Program-made: the position numbers and the translations under genes
The notes under the pieces: generated by a model
Databases searched by the model: none
Seen by the model: only the letters and a program-made list of their open reading frames with translations
What the model was told of the DNA's origin: nothing
Origin: an uncultured Clostridium sp.
GTDB taxonomy: Bacteria > Bacillota > Clostridia > TANB77 > CAG-508
Length of the DNA: 9,649 nucleotides
Direction of reading: 5' to 3'
NCBI GenBank assembly: GCA_947057875.1
Contig: CAMSEX010000047.1
Location: 1 to 9,649 of the forward strand
In this document: positions 6,432-9,649 of the stretch, piece after piece
Numbering within the stretch: position 1 is the first letter of the stretch
How the letters are laid out: each line of letters opens with the position of its first letter

Positions 6432-6460
6432 ATTATATAATAAGTTCCATAATATGTCAA
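6432..6460 (-). promoter_or_regulatory. Consensus sigma-A promoter of the 64-codon gene
   Basis: TTGACA (6455-6460), a 17-bp spacer and TATAAT (6432-6437) on the minus strand, with both hexamers perfect. The spacer agrees with the 7255-7283 promoter at 12 of 17 positions. An exact DnaA box ends only 8 bp upstream of the -35, so bound DnaA would touch RNA polymerase. Confidence 0.85.
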
Positions 6461-6468
6461 TTATTTTT

Positions 6469-6477
6469 TTATCCACA
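6469..6477 (+). promoter_or_regulatory. Exact DnaA box abutting a promoter -35
   Basis: TTATCCACA, 9 of 9 to consensus, between the terminator of the 75-codon gene and the -35 of the 64-codon gene. Confidence 0.6.
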
Positions 6478-6478
6478 G

Positions 6479-6504
6479 CAAAAGAGCAAGTGTTTCACTT
6501 GCTC
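6479..6504 (-). terminator. Rho-independent terminator of the 148/75-codon gene pair
   Basis: On the minus strand GAGCAAGTG and CACTTGCTC (6496-6504 and 6484-6492) form a perfect 9-bp stem with a 3-nt loop, followed by TTTTGC. It begins 15 bp after the TAG of the gene at 6520. The T tract is short (four Ts), but the stem is strong. Confidence 0.8.
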
Positions 6505-6519
6505 CCTCCTGCCCTTTCG

Positions 6520-6747
6520 CTAATGTCTCTTCATAACCTGAACCGCTAAAACTTCTCCATTTTCATTGCTAATCCAAGCATAAAAAGACACCTTTTCAAT
6601 TTTTGCATAAAATGAGAACTTTTCAGTAACATTCTCTAATTTCATTGCATCAATAGATTTTAATGGAACCCGCGGATGCCTTATCCCCTGCCTGAAAAGC
6701 TCCCTTTTTAAACGAATTTGTACTTCTTTTTTTTGACTTGGTGTCAT
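6520..6747 (-). CDS. Small basic protein of unknown function (75 aa)
   Basis: Unrecognised. It is Lys/Arg-rich, with a basic N-terminal helix (QKKEVQIRLKRELFRQG), a short linker with HPRVP, a second helical patch (LKSIDAMKLE) and a strand-rich C-terminal half (KFSFYAKIEKVSFYAWI, SNENGEVLAVQVMKRH). There is no signal peptide or membrane segment. The ATG comes one base after the TAA of the 148-codon gene (TAATATG), and its AGGAGGG site lies within that gene's last codons. The two are therefore a translationally coupled pair. RxxGI followed by an I-x-AM-x-L pattern is shared with the 74-codon gene, and the ending resembles the 64-codon gene. This is weak evidence for a small paralogous family. 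Confidence 0.8.
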   Translation of the reverse strand: MTPSQKKEVQIRLKRELFRQGIRHPRVPLKSIDAMKLENVTEKFSFYAKIEKVSFYAWISNENGEVLAVQVMKRH

Positions 6748-6748
6748 A

Positions 6749-7195
6749 TTATTTTGTCCCTCCTCTTTTTAACGGAAAAACTACATCATCCTCTTTCTCC
6801 AGCGGATACCAGTGTCCATCACATGCTCTCACAGCTCGTCTCCAGCCATATCGCTCCATATTTTTCCTCATGAAAGTTAAATACCGAAAAGAGGAAAAAT
6901 CAGCAGCTTTTTCTTCATCTTCAAAGATACTTTCTTTTTTTGGGTCTTGCGGCAATAACTCATGAGCTTTCTCAAAAAGTTCACATATCTCAGAAAAAGA
7001 ATACTCCTGCCCGAAATATGTCCAGCCAGTATAGTTTCCTCTCATACAAATGTCTTCAAATTCGCAAAAAAAACGATAAGCAATTACCTTTTCAGGTAAT
7101 TTTTCTGGAAGTTTCCGTTCTTCAGATTCAAGCTCGTATTCAATCGTTGGATTTCTCAACAAACCTTGAATCTTAAATTGAATCATATGCTTCAT
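6749..7195 (-). CDS. Protein of unknown function (148 aa), first gene of a two-gene unit
   Basis: I do not recognise a family. The protein looks soluble and is rich in Glu, Arg and aromatic residues. It has a tandem LPEK repeat (KLPEKLPEKV, about 28-37), a central stretch with several aromatics (YRFFCEFEDICMRGNYTGWTYFGQEYSF), an acidic helix (EICELFEKAHELL, then EDEEKAADFSSF) and a basic, tryptophan-containing C-terminal part (RKNMERYGWRRAVRACDGHWYPLEK). Two cysteines (about 44 and 51) sit near each other and a third is in RACDGHW, but no recognised metal motif is formed. GGAGG stands 7 nt before the ATG at 7195. A perfect consensus promoter lies about 60 bp upstream, with a palindrome in the leader. 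The gene is coupled to the 75-codon gene that follows and is not part of the jag operon, which ends in a terminator at 7314-7342. Confidence 0.8.
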   Translation of the reverse strand: MKHMIQFKIQGLLRNPTIEYELESEERKLPEKLPEKVIAYRFFCEFEDICMRGNYTGWTYFGQEYSFSEICELFEKAHELLPQDPKKESIFEDEEKAADFSSFRYLTFMRKNMERYGWRRAVRACDGHWYPLEKEDDVVFPLKRGGTK

Positions 7196-7216
7196 TATGC
7201 ATCCTCCATTCTTACA

Positions 7217-7230
7217 GATAAATATTTATC
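7217..7230. repeat. 14-bp perfect palindrome in the leader of the 148-codon gene
   Basis: GATAAATATTTATC is its own reverse complement. It lies between the -10 (7255-7260) and the ribosome site, a normal position for a repressor operator. In AT-rich DNA one such palindrome could arise by chance in a window of this size. Confidence 0.35.
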
Positions 7231-7254
7231 ATTTCAAAAAATTTCTATTTTCTG

Positions 7255-7283
7255 ATTATACCATAATTTACATAAAATGTCAA
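7255..7283 (-). promoter_or_regulatory. Consensus sigma-A promoter of the 148/75-codon pair
   Basis: TTGACA (7278-7283), a 17-bp spacer and TATAAT (7255-7260) on the minus strand, with both hexamers perfect. It lies about 30 bp downstream of the jag terminator, so the small genes are transcribed independently of the yidC-jag operon. Confidence 0.85.
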
Positions 7284-7313
7284 TAGACTACGAGCATTAT
7301 TCTTCTTTTTTCC

Positions 7314-7342
7314 AAAAAAAATAAAGGCTTCCGCCTTTATTT
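7314..7342 (-). terminator. Rho-independent terminator of the rpmH-rnpA-yidD-yidC-jag operon
   Basis: On the minus strand AAATAAAGGC and GCCTTTATTT (7333-7342 and 7319-7328) form a perfect 10-bp stem with a 4-nt loop, running into a long T tract (7314-7321). The hairpin overlaps the jag stop codon (7337-7339). Confidence 0.85.
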
Positions 7343-8005
7343 CAAACTTACCACTACTTTTCGATATGGTTCTCTTCCTATACTATGTGTTGTCACTTGT
7401 TCATGATTTTGCAAAACACTATGAACTACTTTTCGATCAAATGCACTCATTGGCTCCAAAGTTACAGACTTTCTAGTTTTTACTACAGATTCAGCTATTC
7501 GATTTGACAAATTTGTCAAATCCTTTTCTCTCTTCTCGCGATAATTACCAATATTTAATAAAACACGCACTTTTTCTTGTTTATCATTACTAGCAACATT
7601 GGATAAAATATTTTGTAAACTATTTAATGTTTCGCCTCTATATCCTATCAAAAAAGAAGCTCTTTCATCATGAATATCTATTTTTATCAAATTCTCTTCT
7701 TTTTTAATTGTATAAGCCAAATCCTTAATTGGCAACTTTGCCATAAAATCGTGAACAAATATCTCTAACTCCTGTATTACTTGTCCCATTTCTTTCGCCT
7801 CTTTAGGCTTTGATTTTGTAATTTCTTTCCATCTCATCTCAACTTTCACAATTTTGGGTGTTAAAATGCTAAAAAATGTCTTTTTATCTTCTTCCTCAAG
7901 CACTTTAATTTCCACTTTATTTTTCGTTGTTTTCAACTCTCTTAATCCCTTTTCAATTGCTTCATTTGTGGTTTTTCCTTCAAAAATGTACGTCTTTTCC
8001 TCCAT
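7337..8005 (-). CDS. jag: Jag/KhpB RNA-binding protein (Jag-N, KH and R3H domains)
   Basis: Cytoplasmic RNA-binding protein (SpoIIIJ-associated protein, KhpB) that partners with KhpA in Firmicutes and affects cell elongation and division. The protein has 222 residues (B. subtilis Jag 208). A Jag-N domain occupies about 1-52 (YIFEGKTTNEAIEKGLRELK). A type II KH domain at about 80-140 has the GxxG loop in LIGYRGETLNSLQ (119-131). The R3H domain at about 145-222 has the RxxxH signature in RKVVH (191-195) and ends IGREPYRKVVVSLK. The ribosome site AGGAGG lies over the last codons of yidC, two bases separate the yidC stop from the jag ATG, and translation is probably coupled. It is the last gene of the operon. 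Confidence 0.96.
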   Translation of the reverse strand: MEEKTYIFEGKTTNEAIEKGLRELKTTKNKVEIKVLEEEDKKTFFSILTPKIVKVEMRWKEITKSKPKEAKEMGQVIQELEIFVHDFMAKLPIKDLAYTIKKEENLIKIDIHDERASFLIGYRGETLNSLQNILSNVASNDKQEKVRVLLNIGNYREKREKDLTNLSNRIAESVVKTRKSVTLEPMSAFDRKVVHSVLQNHEQVTTHSIGREPYRKVVVSLK

Positions 8006-8007
8006 TT

Positions 8008-8865
8008 TTATTCCTCCTCAGATTTAAAAAATTTATTCAACAACAATCTTTCCATTAGCATAAATAAGTTATTTACCAGCCAATACAATGCTAAACCAAG
8101 TGGCGCAATAATCGCAATCGAAACTGTCATCAGTGGCATCATAATCATCATGTTTTTATTCATTTCAGCCATCATATCAATTTCTTCCTCTTCCTTTTTC
8201 ACCAAATCTTTACTATCTGCATTAGCAGGCTCTTCTTTCTTTTTCTTCGTTGTATTTAAGTTAGTTGTTATTTTTGTTGAAATAAATGAAGTAATCACAT
8301 ATAAAACAGGGATAATAAATACCTTCCAATCTTTATAATTTTGAGATGGCACGGCACTCAAATTCAGTCCTAAAAAATTCATATTCAAATGAACACGTTC
8401 ATCTTCTCCAGATTTTAAACGAATAATTCCAATTTCTTGATAATTGGTTCCACCCTCCGTTTGTTGTAACTCTTGAGTATATTGATTAATCAAATCTGGT
8501 TCTACATGTTTCATATAAGTAAGTGGTCTACTAACTAAATAAAACATTGAGATTACTAATATGATTTGCAAAATAGAACTAAGACAACCACTAAATGGAC
8601 TCATATTTTCTCTTTTATATAAATCCATTACTTCTTGGTTCATTCTTGTTGGATCATTCTTATATTTACTCTGAATTTCTCGTACTTTTTCTTGAAGTTT
8701 TGTTGATTTTTTCAACGTTTTTTGTTGCTTTATCGAAATTGGCAACATAATTAGCTTAAGTAAAATTGTAAATAAAATAATTGCCACACCATAATTGTTC
8801 ACAATTCCATAAATAATATTTAATACATAACCAAATATATTGGCAAAAAATTTAAACAAATTCAT
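8008..8865 (-). CDS. yidC: Membrane protein insertase YidC/OxaA/SpoIIIJ
   Basis: Inserts and folds membrane proteins in the cytoplasmic membrane, alone or with SecYEG. The protein has 285 residues, the short Gram-positive type without the large periplasmic domain. Hydrophobic segments are seen at about 22-44, 92-113, 181-199 and 241-272, the last long enough for two passes. The hydrophilic groove has a positive charge at K37, where the family usually has arginine. A charged cytoplasmic hairpin (KQQKTLKKSTKLQEKVREIQSKY) follows the first segment. No lipobox cysteine is present at the N-terminus, unlike SpoIIIJ of B. subtilis. The start is uncertain: AAGGAGG ends one base before the ATG at 8865, but it stands 6 nt before an in-frame TTG at 8859. 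It begins 6 bp after yidD. Confidence 0.96.
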   Translation of the reverse strand: MNLFKFFANIFGYVLNIIYGIVNNYGVAIILFTILLKLIMLPISIKQQKTLKKSTKLQEKVREIQSKYKNDPTRMNQEVMDLYKRENMSPFSGCLSSILQIILVISMFYLVSRPLTYMKHVEPDLINQYTQELQQTEGGTNYQEIGIIRLKSGEDERVHLNMNFLGLNLSAVPSQNYKDWKVFIIPVLYVITSFISTKITTNLNTTKKKKEEPANADSKDLVKKEEEEIDMMAEMNKNMMIMMPLMTVSIAIIAPLGLALYWLVNNLFMLMERLLLNKFFKSEEE

Positions 8866-8871
8866 TCCTCC

Positions 8872-9093
8872 TTATTTTAATGGATCATATCCTCCTTTTG
8901 AAAAAGGGTTACATCTTAAAATTCTTTTCAAACTTTTCCATGTTCCACGTAAAACACCATATTTTTCTATTGCTTTTTTTGCATATTCTGAGCAAGTTGG
9001 CTCAAATTTACAATGGACATTCCACATCTGTGACAAATAAGAAGAAATGTATTTTTGATAGAATTCAATCATTTTTAATACTAATTTCTTCAT
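8872..9093 (-). CDS. yidD: Membrane protein insertion efficiency factor YidD
   Basis: Small membrane-associated protein that aids YidC-dependent insertion. The protein has 73 residues from the ATG at 9093. It carries an N-terminal amphipathic helix (MKKLVLKMIEFYQKYIS) and the family core with three cysteines: CKFEPTCSEYAKKAIEKYG, then RILRCNPFSKGGYDPLK. An in-frame ATG at 9108 would add five residues (MGRKN), but neither ATG has a strong ribosome site. The 9093 ATG forms an ATGA overlap with the rnpA stop and gives the usual MKKL start, so it is preferred, with translation probably coupled to rnpA. The stop codon TAA is part of the AAGGAGG site of yidC. A parS-like word lies at 8941-8956. Confidence 0.93.
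   Translation of the reverse strand: MKKLVLKMIEFYQKYISSYLSQMWNVHCKFEPTCSEYAKKAIEKYGVLRGTWKSLKRILRCNPFSKGGYDPLK
8941..8956. promoter_or_regulatory. Possible second, degenerate parS site in yidD
   Basis: TGTTCCACGTAAAACA matches the parS consensus TGTTTCACGTGAAACA at 14 of 16 positions. One mismatch (G to A) breaks the CACGTG core, so binding would be weaker. Confidence 0.35.
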
Positions 9094-9440
9094 ATTTTTT
9101 CTACCCATAATTCTGATTTTTTAAACAATTTTTCCATGTCTTTCTTTATTTTGTAAAAATAAATATTTCTGACATCACTTTTTTTATTCACAGAAATTAA
9201 AATACTATATCCACATTTTAGGTTATCTTCCAAAAGTTTGTAATTCTCACGAATTAAACGTTTTATTCGATTTCTATCCACAGCTCTTCCACTTTTTTTC
9301 CCCACAGCAATCCCCAATTTGTTGCACGAAAATTTGTTCTTTAAAATATACAAAACAATATTCGTTCCATAGGAAATTTTGCCTTTTGTAAACAATATTT
9401 TAAATTCATATCTTCTTTTTATCATGACCGTTTTTTTCAT
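9090..9440 (-). CDS. rnpA: Ribonuclease P protein component RnpA
   Basis: Protein subunit of RNase P, which helps the catalytic RNA bind pre-tRNA and cleave the 5' leader. The protein has 116 residues, the usual size, and is very basic. It begins MKKTVMIKRRYEFKILFTKGK, matching the family start. It has the central KLGIAVGKKSGRAVDRNRIKR region, with the RNR signature (RNRIKRLIRE) at about 56-65. The ribosome site is weak (GCGAG at about 7 nt), in contrast to the strong one of rpmH. An internal ATG at residue 6 would remove a conserved strand and has no better site. It lies 57 bp after rpmH and overlaps yidD by 4 nt. Confidence 0.97.
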   Translation of the reverse strand: MKKTVMIKRRYEFKILFTKGKISYGTNIVLYILKNKFSCNKLGIAVGKKSGRAVDRNRIKRLIRENYKLLEDNLKCGYSILISVNKKSDVRNIYFYKIKKDMEKLFKKSELWVEKI

Positions 9441-9463
9441 AATTTCTCGCTTCGCTTACACTT

Positions 9464-9487
9464 AAAAAAGGAGCACAAAACGCCCCT
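9464..9487 (-). terminator. Weak hairpin with T6 between rpmH and rnpA (attenuator or partial terminator)
   Basis: On the minus strand GGGGC (9482-9486) pairs with GCTCC (9470-9474, one G-U) around a 7-nt loop, and six Ts follow. The stem is short, so partial termination is the likely effect. It would let abundant rpmH mRNA be made with less rnpA mRNA. Confidence 0.55.
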
Positions 9488-9497
9488 ATTTTAGTTC

Positions 9498-9632
9498 TTA
9501 AGCACTAAGTTTTTTTCTTCCTTTATTTCTTCTAGCTTTTAATACATTTCTTCCTGCTCTTGTTTGCATTCTTTTTCTGAACCCATGAACTTTATTTCTT
9601 TGACGTTTTTTTGGTTGATAAGTTCTTTTCAT
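9498..9632 (-). CDS. rpmH: Large ribosomal subunit protein bL34
   Basis: Small, very basic structural protein of the 50S subunit. The 44 residues match the family throughout: MKRTYQPKKRQRNKVHGFRK at the start, then RMQTRAGRNVLKARRNKGRK and LSA at the end. A near-perfect ribosome site, AGGAGGT (9638-9644), stands 5 nt before the ATG. It is the first gene of the operon. Its promoter, and in most Firmicutes oriC and dnaA, would lie just beyond the right edge of the window. Confidence 0.98.
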   Translation of the reverse strand: MKRTYQPKKRQRNKVHGFRKRMQTRAGRNVLKARRNKGRKKLSA

Positions 9633-9649
9633 TTTGCACCTCCTATATC

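Noticed and set aside
6383..6460. N-terminal extension of the 64-codon gene to 90 codons
   Set aside because: It would cover the consensus promoter at 6432-6460, and the strong ribosome site favours the ATG at 6382.
5728..6504. The repeated hairpins with shared words, considered as a CRISPR array or IS remnant
   Set aside because: The copies are irregularly spaced by whole genes, differ in sequence, and each acts convincingly as a terminator; no transposase or terminal repeats are present.

Overview
The window is a chromosomal segment next to the replication origin of a low-G+C (about one-third G+C by eye) Gram-positive bacterium. It is most likely a member of the Clostridia within the Bacillota. 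The gene order, read leftwards on the minus strand, is rpmH, rnpA, yidD, yidC, jag, (four small unknown genes), mnmE, mnmG, rsmG, parA, parB. This is the classic dnaA-flanking block, and no noc gene lies between rsmG and parA. Every convincing gene is on the minus strand, and the plus strand is visibly richer in C than G. Both facts fit leading-strand genes transcribed away from an oriC lying to the right, beyond position 9649. No mobile element, tRNA, rRNA or CRISPR array is visible.

Right block (7314-9649): rpmH (ribosomal protein bL34), rnpA (RNase P protein), yidD, yidC and jag/khpB form a tightly packed operon. rnpA and yidD overlap by 4 nt, and the yidC and jag ribosome binding sites sit on the stop codons of the genes before them. 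A weak hairpin between rpmH and rnpA may attenuate transcription. A strong terminator overlapping the jag stop codon ends the unit.

Middle block (5555-7313): this is the unusual part. Four small genes of unknown function (148, 75, 64 and 74 codons) form three short transcription units. Each unit has a perfect-consensus sigma-A promoter (TTGACA, 17 bp, TATAAT) whose spacers resemble one another, and each ends in its own Rho-independent terminator. Exact DnaA boxes (TTATCCACA) lie just beyond each terminator and just upstream of the next promoter. The three smallest proteins share a possible common layout, so the region looks like an expanded array of duplicated mini-genes inserted between the YidC/Jag operon and the mnmE operon.

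Left block (1-5554): mnmE and mnmG make the two subunits of the tRNA wobble-uridine modification enzyme, rsmG makes the 16S rRNA G527 methyltransferase, and parA/parB (soj/spo0J) segregate the chromosome origin. parB is cut off by the window edge. parA has its own good promoter inside the block. A near-consensus parS site lies inside mnmG, so the ParB target is in the same cluster as its gene. In all, eight exact DnaA boxes occur in 9.6 kb, far more than chance, in both intergenic and coding DNA. The window therefore links DnaA binding, ParAB segregation and a set of undescribed small genes.
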